A DNA stretch of 20,338 nucleotides from Pseudomonadota bacterium (GCA_023393655.1 JAEWKP010000012.1:1-20338), one strand, 5' to 3'; counted from the stretch's first letter, positions 1 to 7,674 are shown. Notes: a model not told the origin generated them from the letters alone. Numbers and translations are program-made.

Positions 1-137
1 AGCAGGCGATCCTGTCGCCCGGCTGGTCGATCCATTCCGGCGTCGGGACGAAGGCCTATTCCTTCATCTGGGGCATGGGCGGCGACAATGTCGACTACAC
101 CGACATGGACATGGTCGCGACCGGGGACCTGCGCTGA
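1..137 (+). CDS. kduI: 5-dehydro-4-deoxy-D-glucuronate isomerase, C-terminal end (partial)
   Basis: The 5' part lies outside the window; the first complete codon is at position 3 and the TGA stop is at 135-137. The 44 visible residues include WSIHSGVGTKAYSFIWGMGG followed by a DYTDMDM segment, which matches the conserved C-terminus of KduI. KduI is a cytoplasmic cupin-fold isomerase that converts 5-keto-4-deoxyuronate (from unsaturated uronates released by pectin, alginate-like or glycosaminoglycan lyases) into 3-deoxy-D-glycero-2,5-hexodiulosonate. The stop shares its last base with the ATG of kduD (TGATG), so the two are translationally coupled, and KduD performs the next step. The identity rests on a short tail but is supported by the neighbour. 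Confidence 0.85.
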   Translation, partial: QAILSPGWSIHSGVGTKAYSFIWGMGGDNVDYTDMDMVATGDLR

Positions 138-907
138 TGGCCTCGCCCTTCGACCTGACCGGCCGGACCGCGATCGTCACCGGCGCCAATACCGGGCTTG
201 GCCAGGCGATTGCGGTCGCCATGGCTCAGGCGGGGGCGGGCATCGTCGCGGTCGGCCGCTCCGGCATGTCCGAGACCAAGGCGCTGGTGGCGGAAACCGG
301 CAAGCCGTTCCATGAAATCACCGCCGATCTCGCGACGCTGGAGCCGATCGCCGGCCTCGTCGATGAGGCGGATGCCGCCGCGAAGGCTGATGGCTCGCGG
401 CTCGACATCCTCGTCAACAATGCCGGCATCATCCGCCGTGCCGACGCGATCGACTTCACCGAGGCCGACTGGGACGCGGTGATGGACGTCAACCTGAAGT
501 CGAGCTTCTTCCTGACGCAAGGCGTGGCGAAGCGCATGCTCGCCGACGGCAAGGGCGGCAAGGTCATCAACATCGCTTCGCTGCTCTCCTTCCAGGGGGG
601 CATCCGCATCCCCTCCTACACCGCCTCGAAGAGCGGCCTTGCCGGGCTGACGCGTCTGCTCGCCTGCGAGTGGGCGGGGAAGGGCATCAACGTCAACGCC
701 ATCGCGCCGGGCTATTTCGTCACCAACAACACGGAAGCCCTGCGCGCCGATCCCGCCCGCAACGAGGCGATCCTCGCGCGCATTCCGGCCGGGCACTGGG
801 GCAAGCCACAGGAGCTCGCCGGAGCCGCCGTGTTCCTTGCCGCCGATGCGGCCGCTTACATCCACGGCGTCGTCCTGCCGGTCGACGGCGGCTGGCTCGC
901 GCGCTGA
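137..907 (+). CDS. kduD: 2-dehydro-3-deoxy-D-gluconate 5-dehydrogenase (SDR family)
   Basis: This 256-residue protein has the usual length of a classical short-chain dehydrogenase. Visible motifs are the cofactor-binding TGANTGLG near residues 15-22, the NNAG motif after LDILV, the catalytic Ser in the INIAS stretch and the YTASK catalytic Tyr-Lys pair. KduD uses NAD(P)H to reduce 3-deoxy-D-glycero-2,5-hexodiulosonate to 2-keto-3-deoxygluconate, which then enters the KDG kinase/aldolase route in the cytoplasm. The start overlaps the kduI stop by one base, and the first ABC permease begins 17 bases after its stop, so it is an internal gene of a sugar-acid operon. The SDR fold alone does not fix the substrate; the kduI neighbour makes KduD the best call. 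Confidence 0.88.
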   Translation: MASPFDLTGRTAIVTGANTGLGQAIAVAMAQAGAGIVAVGRSGMSETKALVAETGKPFHEITADLATLEPIAGLVDEADAAAKADGSRLDILVNNAGIIRRADAIDFTEADWDAVMDVNLKSSFFLTQGVAKRMLADGKGGKVINIASLLSFQGGIRIPSYTASKSGLAGLTRLLACEWAGKGINVNAIAPGYFVTNNTEALRADPARNEAILARIPAGHWGKPQELAGAAVFLAADAAAYIHGVVLPVDGGWLAR

Positions 908-924
908 CGGGGAGGGGCCGGACG

Positions 925-1608
925 ATGCGCTACAAGTTCGATTTCGGCGCCCTCGTCGAGCACTGGCCGGAATTCCTGAGCGGCGCGTTGACCACGCTGC
1001 AGATGACGGCCTTCGCCGTCGTCTTCGGGCTGGCGATCGGCATCCTCTGCGCCATCGGCCGGCGCAGCGCCTCAGCCGTCCTGCAATGGCTCTGCGGCTT
1101 CTATGTCGAGACGATCCGCAACACGCCCTACCTGATCCAGATCTTCTTCATCTTCTTCGGGCTCTCCAGCATCGGCATCAAGCTGCCGATCTTCGTCGCG
1201 GCGGTGCTGACTCTGGTCATCAATGTCGGCGCCTATACGGCCGAGATCGTCCGCGCCGGCATGGACACGATCCATCCCGGTCAGATCGAGGCGGCGCAGG
1301 CGCTCGGCCTCTCCCAGCCGCAGATCTACTGGGATGTCATCCTGCGCCCGGCGCTGGAACGGGTCTATCCGGCGCTGACCAGCCAGTTCGTGCTGATGAT
1401 GTTGGCCTCCTCGATCACCTCGCAGATTTCGGCCGAGGAGCTGACCGCGGTCGCCAACAATATCCAGTCCTTCACCTTCCGCGCCTTCGAGACCTACATC
1501 GTTGTCGCGTTCCTCTATCTCCTGCTCGCCGTCATCCTGAAGCTCGCCTTCTACGGCTTCGGCCAGATCATCTTCCCGCGCCGCCGGCGCCTCGGCACGG
1601 CTTTGTGA
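925..1608 (+). CDS. ABC transporter permease, polar amino-acid type (HisM/GlnP-like)
   Basis: ATG 925 is preceded by a GGAGGGG ribosome binding site; an upstream open stretch in the same frame overlaps kduD and is not coding. The 227-residue product has several hydrophobic segments, the RNTPYLIQIFF stretch typical of the amino-acid ABC permease family, and a cytoplasmic EAA loop (EAAQALGLSQPQIYWDVILRPAL) that contacts the ATPase. It would form half of the inner-membrane channel with the next permease. The family usually moves polar amino acids or opines, but the kduI-kduD operon and the unusual binding protein suggest a sugar acid or related ligand here. The family is secure; the substrate is inferred. 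Confidence 0.9.
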   Translation: MRYKFDFGALVEHWPEFLSGALTTLQMTAFAVVFGLAIGILCAIGRRSASAVLQWLCGFYVETIRNTPYLIQIFFIFFGLSSIGIKLPIFVAAVLTLVINVGAYTAEIVRAGMDTIHPGQIEAAQALGLSQPQIYWDVILRPALERVYPALTSQFVLMMLASSITSQISAEELTAVANNIQSFTFRAFETYIVVAFLYLLLAVILKLAFYGFGQIIFPRRRRLGTAL

Positions 1609-1615
1609 GGGCGTG

Positions 1616-2275
1616 ATGGGCGGCTTCACCCTCGTTCACTTCCTCTATCTGCTGCAGGCGACGCTCTGGACGGTCGTCCTGACCGTGCTCGCCTTCGGGC
1701 TCGGCAGCCTCGCCGGCTTCGTCGTGATGCTGGCCCGCACGGCGCGGACCCGCTGGGTCCGGGCGGTGTCGATGATCTATGTCGACGTGATCCAGGGCAC
1801 GCCGCTGCTGATCGTGCTGTTCCTGATCTATTTCGGCCTCGCCGTGGTCGGGATCGAATTGCCGGCGCTGCTGGCCGCCGCGATCTCGCTGATGATCTAT
1901 TGCAGCGCCTTCCTCGGCGAGATCTGGCGCGGCTGCGTCCAGTCCGTGCCGCGCACCCAGAGCGAGGCGGCCGAATGCCTCGGCCTGACGCGCTGGCAGA
2001 CGCTGGTCGACGTCATCCTGCCACAGGCGATGCGGATCGCGACGCCGCCGACGGTCGGCTTCCTCGTCCAGGTTCTCAAGAACACCTCGCTCGCCTCGGT
2101 CGTCGGCTTCGTCGAGCTGACCCGCGCCAGCCAGGTCATCAACAACTCGCTGTTCCAGCCCTTCCTCGTCTTCGGCATCGCGGGCGCCCTCTATTTCGCG
2201 CTCTGCTACCCGCTGTCGCGGCTCAGCCGGGCGCTCGAAAGGAAACTCAATGTCGGCCGCCGTCAGCCTGCGTGA
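1616..2275 (+). CDS. ABC transporter permease, polar amino-acid type, second subunit
   Basis: This is the second membrane subunit of the ABC importer, 219 residues from ATG 1616. A GTG at 1613 is also in frame, but GAGGG at 1607-1611 is better spaced for the ATG. The protein has about five hydrophobic segments, a VDVIQGTPLLIVLFLIYFG stretch parallel to RNTP of its partner, and an EAA loop (EAAECLGLTRWQTLVDVILP). It starts 7 bases after the first permease ends, and its last 26 bases overlap the ATPase gene, which points to tight co-translation. It probably heterodimerises with the 925-1608 product. The ligand cannot be read from the sequence. Confidence 0.9.
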   Translation: MGGFTLVHFLYLLQATLWTVVLTVLAFGLGSLAGFVVMLARTARTRWVRAVSMIYVDVIQGTPLLIVLFLIYFGLAVVGIELPALLAAAISLMIYCSAFLGEIWRGCVQSVPRTQSEAAECLGLTRWQTLVDVILPQAMRIATPPTVGFLVQVLKNTSLASVVGFVELTRASQVINNSLFQPFLVFGIAGALYFALCYPLSRLSRALERKLNVGRRQPA

Positions 2276-2978
2276 CGTCCATAAGCGCTTCGGCGAGGTC
2301 GAGGTCCTGAAGGGCGTCTCCTTCGACGTGGCGCCGGGTGAGGTCGTGGCCGTGATCGGCCGCTCCGGCTCGGGCAAGTCGACGGCCCTGCGCTGCGTCA
2401 ACCGGCTGGAGACGATCCAGTCGGGCGAGATCGAGGTGCATGGCCGCCGCGTCGACGATCCCGCGCTCGATCTCAGGGCGCTTCGCCGCGATGTCGGCAT
2501 GGTCTTCCAGAGCTACAATCTCTTCCCGCATCTGACCGTGGCGGAGAACATCACGCTGGCACCACGCCGCGTGCGCAAGACGCCTTCTGCGGAAGCGCGC
2601 CATATCGCCGTGGAGGCGCTCGCCCGCGTCGGCCTCTCCGACAAGATCGACGCCTATCCCGAGCAGCTCTCCGGCGGCCAGCAGCAGCGCGTCGCCATCG
2701 CCCGCTCGCTGGCGATGCAGCCCAAGGTCATGCTCTTCGACGAGGTCACTTCGGCGCTCGACCCGCATCTCACCGGCGAGGTGCTGAAGGTCATGGAGGC
2801 CCTGGCGAAGGGTGGCATGACCATGCTCGTCGTCACCCATGAGATGGCCTTCGCCCGGCGCGTCGCCGACCGCGTCATCTTCATGCACACCGGCAAGGTC
2901 TGGGAGACCGGCGCCGGCGAGATGCTTAGCCATCCTCAGACCCCCGAGCTCAGGGAATTCCTCGCCAACGGGCTCTGA
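2250..2978 (+). CDS. ABC transporter ATP-binding protein, polar amino-acid type (GlnQ/HisP-like)
   Basis: This 242-residue ATPase powers the importer from the cytoplasmic face. Seen in order are Walker A GRSGSGKST (residues 37-45), Q-loop Gln near 87, signature LSGGQQQRVAIARSLA (from about 140), Walker B VMLFDEVTSALDP (from about 160) and the H-loop His in VVTHEMAF (about 197). FDEVTSALDP and FQSYNLFPH are typical of the amino-acid subfamily. ATG 2250 follows GAAAGGA and lies inside the preceding permease gene, overlapping by 26 bases. All nucleotide-handling motifs are intact, so the transporter should be functional. Confidence 0.93.
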   Translation: MSAAVSLRDVHKRFGEVEVLKGVSFDVAPGEVVAVIGRSGSGKSTALRCVNRLETIQSGEIEVHGRRVDDPALDLRALRRDVGMVFQSYNLFPHLTVAENITLAPRRVRKTPSAEARHIAVEALARVGLSDKIDAYPEQLSGGQQQRVAIARSLAMQPKVMLFDEVTSALDPHLTGEVLKVMEALAKGGMTMLVVTHEMAFARRVADRVIFMHTGKVWETGAGEMLSHPQTPELREFLANGL

Positions 2979-3037
2979 CGATCCCGCGGCCGTCCGGCCG
3001 CCCGACGACCATAACGACAACGAAAAGGGAAACGACC

Positions 3038-3841
3038 ATGACCACGATCACACGCCGCACCGCCTTTGGCCTCGCCGCGACCGCCGGCGCCTTCCTCGCG
3101 CTGGGCGGCGCAGCCCATGCCGATCAGCTCGCCGACATCAAGAAGGCCGGCAAGATCCGCGTCGCGGTCGCGATGGGCGTCCCGCTTTTCGCCTTCGTCG
3201 ACGGCCAGCTCAAGCCGACCGGCTCCGATGTCGAGACAGCCAAGCTCATAGCCAAGGATCTCGGCGTCCAGCTCGAACTGGTCGAGATCACCAATGCCGC
3301 GCGCGTGCCGACGATCCAGACCCGCAAGGCCGACATCCTCGTCGCCAATCTCGGCATCACCGCCGAGCGCAAGAAGGCGGTCGATTTCTCCGTGCCTTAC
3401 GCGACGCTGAACATCATCGTCGCCGGCCCCGACAACGTCGCGATCAAGGACTACAAGGACCTGACCGGCAAGCGCATCGCGGTGACCCGCGCCACCGTCA
3501 ACGACCAGATGGTGACGCAGAATTCCAAGGGCGCCGAGATCGTCCGCTTCGAGGACGACGCGACGCTGATCACCGCTGTCGTCTCCGGCCAGGTCGATAT
3601 CGTCTCGACCCAGACCGCCGTGCTTGCCGCGATGAACGAGAAGCGCAGCGGAGCCAAGCTCGCGACCAAGTTCGTGCAGCAGGAGCTCAATCTCGGCATC
3701 GCCCTGCCGCAGGGCGAGACGGAGCTGAAGTCTTGGCTCGACGGCTGGATCAAGAAGAAGGTCGCCGATGGCGAGCTCAACACCGTCTTCAAGAAGTTCC
3801 ATAACCGCGACCTGCCGGCCGACCTGACCCAGCGCGGCTGA
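3038..3841 (+). CDS. Periplasmic solute-binding protein, family 3, with altered ligand pocket
   Basis: This 267-residue protein is the substrate-capturing part of the ABC importer. Residues 1-28 are a signal peptide ending in AHA; the early Arg pair (TRRTAFG) is loosely Tat-like, but Sec export is equally possible. The mature part has the family 3 layout, including GITAERKKAVDFSVPY, whose Arg111 corresponds to the Arg that binds the ligand carboxylate. Where GlnH and HisJ carry the Asp that binds the ammonium group (DAVLHDT in GlnH), this protein reads DIVSTQT, placing Gln192 there. That suggests a carboxylate ligand without an alpha-amino group, in keeping with the kdu genes. ATG 3038 follows AAGGGA at 3025-3030. 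The ligand call is inference. Confidence 0.88.
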   Translation: MTTITRRTAFGLAATAGAFLALGGAAHADQLADIKKAGKIRVAVAMGVPLFAFVDGQLKPTGSDVETAKLIAKDLGVQLELVEITNAARVPTIQTRKADILVANLGITAERKKAVDFSVPYATLNIIVAGPDNVAIKDYKDLTGKRIAVTRATVNDQMVTQNSKGAEIVRFEDDATLITAVVSGQVDIVSTQTAVLAAMNEKRSGAKLATKFVQQELNLGIALPQGETELKSWLDGWIKKKVADGELNTVFKKFHNRDLPADLTQRG

Positions 3842-3867
3842 TCGGAGAGTTCGCGGGGAAACACGCC

Positions 3868-3963
3868 GTCATCCCGGACTTGATCCGGGATCCATGCCGG
3901 AGCGTCTTCGAACAAGGTTCAGGCATGGATCCCGGCTCTTCGCTTCGCTCCGACCGGGATGAC
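3868..3963. repeat. Dispersed palindromic repeat, copy A
   Basis: A 96-bp nested inverted repeat begins 26 bases after the binding-protein stop. The outer arms GTCATCCCGG (3868-3877) and CCGGGATGAC (3954-3963) pair perfectly. Inside are the hairpin ATCCCGG-N7-CCGGGAT (3871-3891) and arms GGATCCATGCC (3888-3898) and GGCATGGATCC (3922-3932). A close relative lies at 5145-5243. From memory, intergenic palindromes of this kind are common in Hyphomicrobiales genomes. As RNA it would fold strongly and could end or stabilise the ABC operon transcript. Confidence 0.75.
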
Positions 3964-4074
3964 TCGCACCTTGATCAAACGGCTTCAGATCATGGCGGAG
4001 ATGGGCGGCGGCGGGCTTGCGTGTCCGCCGCCGATCCGCAAATCTGCCGGCCCCTCGTCCGAACCGGGTCTTCC

Positions 4075-5109
4075 ATGGCACTCGCGGCCGCTCCGTCCTC
4101 TCCCGTTCCGCCGGGCCGCCCCTTCGCCGGCCTTGCCCCTAGCCTGATCGGCTTCGGCGGCGCGCCGCTCGGCGATCTCTATGCGCATCTCGACGAGGTG
4201 ACGGCGCAGGATACGGTCCGCGCCGCGCTCGCGGCCGGCATCAATCTCGTCGATACCTCGCCGCTCTATGGCCATGGCCTCTCCGAGCATCGTATCGGCG
4301 CCGCGCTTCGCAGTGTGCCACGCGAGAGCGTCATCATCTCCACGAAGGTCGGCCGCTGGATGCAGGCCGGCCAGCCGAAAGGCGACGGCTCGGGCTATGC
4401 CGGCGGCCTGCCGCACCCGGCGGTGATCGACTATTCCTATGACGGCGCGATGCGTTCCTTCGAGCAGTCGCTGTTCAGGCTGGGCACCGACCATATCGAC
4501 ATCCTGCTGATCCACGATGTCGATGTCTGGACCCATGGCGACCGGATGGAGCAGCGCTTCGCCGAGGCCATGGACGGCGCCTATCGCGCTCTCGAGAAGC
4601 TGCGAGCGTCCGGCGCGGTCAAGGCGATCGGCGTCGGTGTCAATGAGGCGCAGATGTGCGTGCGCTTCGCCCGATCAGGCGATTTCGACGTGATGATGCT
4701 GGCCGGTCGCTATTCGCTGCTGGAGCAGGGCGCGTTGCCGGAATTCCTGCCGCTAGCGCTGGAGAAGAAGATCGCGGTGATGCTGGCCGGCGTCTTCAAT
4801 TCCGGCATCCTCGCGACCGGCGCCAAGCCGGGCGCCTTCTACAACTACAAGCCGGCGCCGCTGGAGGTGCTGGCCCGCGTCGCCCGGATCGAGGCGGTCT
4901 GCGCCAATCATGGCGTCGTCCTGCCGCAGGCGGCGCTCGCCTTCTGCGCCGCCCATCCGGCTGTGGCGACAATCGTGCTCGGCGCGGTGACACCGCAAGA
5001 GGTCGCGCGCAATCTCGACCTCGTGGCGCGGCCGGTGCCGGCCGCGCTCTGGTCCGATCTCAAGGCGCAGGGGCTGCTCGCCGAAGAGGCGCCGGTTCCG
5101 GAGCACTGA
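4075..5109 (+). CDS. Aldo/keto reductase, aldose (L-fucose/D-threo-aldose) dehydrogenase type
   Basis: This 344-residue TIM-barrel oxidoreductase resembles the group containing D-threo-aldose 1-dehydrogenase, L-fucose dehydrogenase and pyridoxal 4-dehydrogenase. The catalytic tetrad is visible: Asp60 and Tyr65 in DTSPLYG, Lys91 in STKVG and His147 in LLIHDVD. The insert GSGYAGGLPHPAVIDYSYDG after Lys91 is typical of that group. Such enzymes oxidise the C1 of a sugar to a lactone with NAD(P)+. The frame stays open upstream to 3880, but that stretch runs through the palindromic repeat and has no family similarity, so I chose ATG 4075 although its ribosome binding site is weak. It follows the ABC operon on the same strand after a 233-base gap and may share its pathway. 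Confidence 0.82.
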   Translation: MALAAAPSSPVPPGRPFAGLAPSLIGFGGAPLGDLYAHLDEVTAQDTVRAALAAGINLVDTSPLYGHGLSEHRIGAALRSVPRESVIISTKVGRWMQAGQPKGDGSGYAGGLPHPAVIDYSYDGAMRSFEQSLFRLGTDHIDILLIHDVDVWTHGDRMEQRFAEAMDGAYRALEKLRASGAVKAIGVGVNEAQMCVRFARSGDFDVMMLAGRYSLLEQGALPEFLPLALEKKIAVMLAGVFNSGILATGAKPGAFYNYKPAPLEVLARVARIEAVCANHGVVLPQAALAFCAAHPAVATIVLGAVTPQEVARNLDLVARPVPAALWSDLKAQGLLAEEAPVPEH

Positions 5110-5144
5110 ACGCCGCCGACATGGCGGAAGCGCTGCCCCTGCGC

Positions 5145-5243
5145 GCTGTCATCCCGGGCTTGACCCGGGATCCATCGTAGAGCGCCGAGCCCTCCGATGG
5201 ATCCCGGATCGGCGCCGCTACGCGGCTTGCCCGGGATGGCAGC
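5145..5243. repeat. Dispersed palindromic repeat, copy B, between convergent genes
   Basis: A 99-bp inverted repeat related to the element at 3868-3963. Outer arms GCTGTCATCCCGGGC (5145-5159) and GCCCGGGATGGCAGC (5229-5243) pair with one G:T-type exception. Inner features are the hairpin ATCCCGGG-CTTGA-CCCGGGAT (5151-5171) and the pair GGATCCATCG / CGATGGATCC. It fills most of the gap between the aldo/keto reductase stop (5109) and the M20 gene stop (5247), three bases from the latter, so it probably serves both convergent genes as a terminator or transcript-end hairpin. Confidence 0.75.
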
Positions 5244-5246
5244 GGG

Positions 5247-6518
5247 TTAGTTGGCCGCTCCCGTCGAGCCGAGATAGTCGACCGCGCAGGCGACGTGCAG
5301 CTTCATCACCGCGATCGCCTCGTCGATGGTGACATGCTCCTCATCGGTGCCCATGCTGATCGGTGAAGGCCCGCAGATCAGCGCGGGCACGCCGCGCCAG
5401 CGCCAGTAGCGCGTATCGGTGCCGCCGAGGCTCGACACCGGGGGCGCGTCATGGCCGAGCAGCTCACGAATATTGCCGCGCAGGATGTTCGCCATTTCGC
5501 TGAACGGGTCGGTCAGGCTCGCCGGATAGCTGTGATCCTCGTTGACCACCATCTCGCAATCGGCCTCGCGCGCGAGTGTTTCAAGATCGGCACGGATCGC
5601 GTCGCGGTCGGAGCCGATCGGGATGCGCATGTCCAGATGGGCGACGCAATGCGTCGGGATCTGCGTCGCCTTCTGGCCGCCATGCAGGATACCGACATTG
5701 ACGGTGATGCGCCGGGCGACATCGCCCGCGCCCTTGCCGAGGTTGACGTCGGCGGCCGCGATTGTCTCGGCCGAGGTCAGCACCGCGTCGATCTCGGGCG
5801 GCAATTCGGCGAGCTTGAGATGGTAGCGGTCATAGATCGCGGTGACGAGCCGGCTCACATCCGCGATCGGGTTGCGCGCCCGGTGAGCATAGCCGCCATG
5901 GCCGCCGATGCTTTTGGCCGAAAGCGAGAAGCGCAGCGTGCCCTTTTCGGTGAAGCGCAGATTGGCGAGGCCGCTCGGCTCACCATTGAGGCAGCAATCG
6001 GCCTCCATCTCGTCGCCGAATTCATCGAACAGGAACTTCGTGCCGTAGCGCCCGCCCGACTGCTCGTCCGAGACCACCGTCAGCGACAGCGCGCCGTTGA
6101 GCTTTTCGCGATGCGGATAGAGCTGGCAGAAGGCGAGGATCGAGGCGAGCGTCCCGGTCTTCATGTCGGAGGCGCCGCGACCCATGATCTTGCCGTCGAC
6201 GATCCCGGCTTCCCAGAGCTTCTCGTTGGTGACCGGGAAGATGTCCATGTGGCCGTTGAGCATGAGATGGCGGCCGGGCTTTCCGGCCTCCCAGCGGCTG
6301 ATGACGTTCGGCATCTCCGGCACGAAAGCCTCGGTGCGATGCGAGACGCCGGCGGCATCGAGCAGTTCACGCACGAAGGCCGCGGCCTCGCGCGTGTCGC
6401 CGGGAGGGTTGACGCTCTTGATGCGCAGGAAGCGTTGCAGGAGCGCGACGATCTCGTCGCGGCGTTGATCGATCGCCTGAAGCAGCTCGGCCTTCAGGGC
6501 GGCGGTGTTCTCGGACAT
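5247..6518 (-). CDS. M20-family metallohydrolase (ArgE/DapE-like deacylase)
   Basis: This 423-residue cytoplasmic protein has the M20 peptidase layout. The first metal motif is GHMDIFPV (His90, Asp92), the bridging Asp is in GRGASDMKTG (Asp118), the catalytic Glu is Glu152 in SDEQSGG, a further ligand is Glu180 in NGEPSG, and the C-terminal His ligand is His395 in GTDEEHV. The family cleaves N-acyl, N-formyl or peptide bonds of amino-acid-like substrates with one or two metals. Position 153 is Gln where most members have a second Glu that binds metal. It lies 40 bases downstream of the amidase gene and is probably co-transcribed with it. Deformylase, deacetylase and carbamoylase remain open. 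Confidence 0.85.
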   Translation of the reverse strand: MSENTAALKAELLQAIDQRRDEIVALLQRFLRIKSVNPPGDTREAAAFVRELLDAAGVSHRTEAFVPEMPNVISRWEAGKPGRHLMLNGHMDIFPVTNEKLWEAGIVDGKIMGRGASDMKTGTLASILAFCQLYPHREKLNGALSLTVVSDEQSGGRYGTKFLFDEFGDEMEADCCLNGEPSGLANLRFTEKGTLRFSLSAKSIGGHGGYAHRARNPIADVSRLVTAIYDRYHLKLAELPPEIDAVLTSAETIAAADVNLGKGAGDVARRITVNVGILHGGQKATQIPTHCVAHLDMRIPIGSDRDAIRADLETLAREADCEMVVNEDHSYPASLTDPFSEMANILRGNIRELLGHDAPPVSSLGGTDTRYWRWRGVPALICGPSPISMGTDEEHVTIDEAIAVMKLHVACAVDYLGSTGAAN

Positions 6519-6558
6519 GGTCGGTCTTCTTGGTCGGCGTTTCGAAAAGGTGGAGCGC

Positions 6559-7491
6559 TCAGCTACGGGCGCGGAACGACATCGCGTGCGTCAGCTCGGT
6601 CTTCTCCAGCCGGGCTGCGACGCAATAGGCCGGGTTGAAGACATTGGCGATGTCGTAGCGCACCGCCTGCCCGAGCAGGTGACTGGCCTCGACGGAATCG
6701 ACGCCGAGGTCCTCGCCGACCCAGCGCAGCAATTCCGTCGTGGCGAATTGCAGGGGCTGGTCGAGCGGGCGCCCACTGGCGATCACCAGCAGATCGGTCT
6801 CGGTCTCGCAGCGTGGCCAGCGCAGGTTCTGCTTCTTGACGAGTTTCACCGAGAATTCGACCTCGAACGAGGTCTCGACGCCGGTGCCGGCGATCTCGCC
6901 ATCGCCCTGGCAGGCATGGCCGTCGCCGAGGAAGAACAGCGCGCCGTCGACGAAGACCGGGAAGGCGATCGTCGCGCCCGGCCCGAACAGGCGATAATCC
7001 ATATTGCCGCCATTGGCGCCGCTGGTGGCGGTCGAGATCGCCTGGCCGCGTTCCGGCGCGACGCCGAAGCAGCCCATCATCGGCGCGAGCGGAAAACTCC
7101 AGTCCTTGATGCGGGCGGAGGGCTCGAGCAGCTTCACCGTGCCGGCCTGCGCGTCGATGGCCCATTCATGGCGCTCGCGCTTCGGCAATTCGTGCAGCAT
7201 CGCGGGATCGAGCACGCCGGGCGCGAGCGGTGAATAGGTCCAGCCGGTCTTCCGGTTCGGCGTCATCCGCTCGATCGTGACGAGCAGCGCATCGCCGGGT
7301 TCGGCGCCGGTGACGAAGAACGGGCCGGTCATCGGGTTGCCGCGCGGGGCATGCTGCGCGCCGTCGCCGCCGAAGCCGGCGGCATCGAGCGTGGTGGTGA
7401 CGACGCTGTCGCCGCTGGCGATCTCCAGCACCGGCGGCAAGGTGGCGAGCACGTTCGAGTAGCGTGTCGGAACGAAGTTGTGGCGCGCCAT
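6559..7491 (-). CDS. Acetamidase/formamidase family protein
   Basis: The 310-residue product belongs to the FmdA/AmdA family. The best family signal is LFFLGDGHACQGDGEIAGTG followed by VETSFEVEFSV, together with TGPFFVTGAEPGDALLVTI in the N-terminal half and MDYRLFGPGATIAFPVFVDG in the middle. Family members hydrolyse formamide, acetamide or related short amides to ammonia and a carboxylate in the cytoplasm. The ATG is at 7491-7489; no signal peptide is seen. It precedes the M20 gene on the minus strand, so the pair could act in sequence: the deacylase releasing or trimming an amide and the amidase recovering ammonia. That link is inference. The exact amide cannot be named. Confidence 0.87.
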   Translation of the reverse strand: MARHNFVPTRYSNVLATLPPVLEIASGDSVVTTTLDAAGFGGDGAQHAPRGNPMTGPFFVTGAEPGDALLVTIERMTPNRKTGWTYSPLAPGVLDPAMLHELPKRERHEWAIDAQAGTVKLLEPSARIKDWSFPLAPMMGCFGVAPERGQAISTATSGANGGNMDYRLFGPGATIAFPVFVDGALFFLGDGHACQGDGEIAGTGVETSFEVEFSVKLVKKQNLRWPRCETETDLLVIASGRPLDQPLQFATTELLRWVGEDLGVDSVEASHLLGQAVRYDIANVFNPAYCVAARLEKTELTHAMSFRARS

Positions 7492-7674
7492 GGAAGCCTT
7501 CCTGAACGGGATTCGCGTCTGTCCTGCGGTGACCGTAGGAGCAAGCCGCCGGCTTGAGAAGCACGCGCGGGCGAAGGGGCGCCCTGCATGCCGGTCAGCA
7601 GGCGCTGGCGCTGGACAAGACCTGTCGATGTCAGGAAATGGCGGGCAGGGCGTCCGTTGAACGATCGCCTGCGG

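Noticed and set aside
3880..4074. A 65-residue N-terminal extension of the aldo/keto reductase
   Set aside because: It would be translated from the palindromic repeat and has no similarity to the family; the normal barrel start follows ATG 4075.
5451..6638. A 395-codon open frame on the plus strand opposite the M20 gene
   Set aside because: Antisense to a gene with intact M20 motifs; its composition is that of a GC-rich shadow frame.
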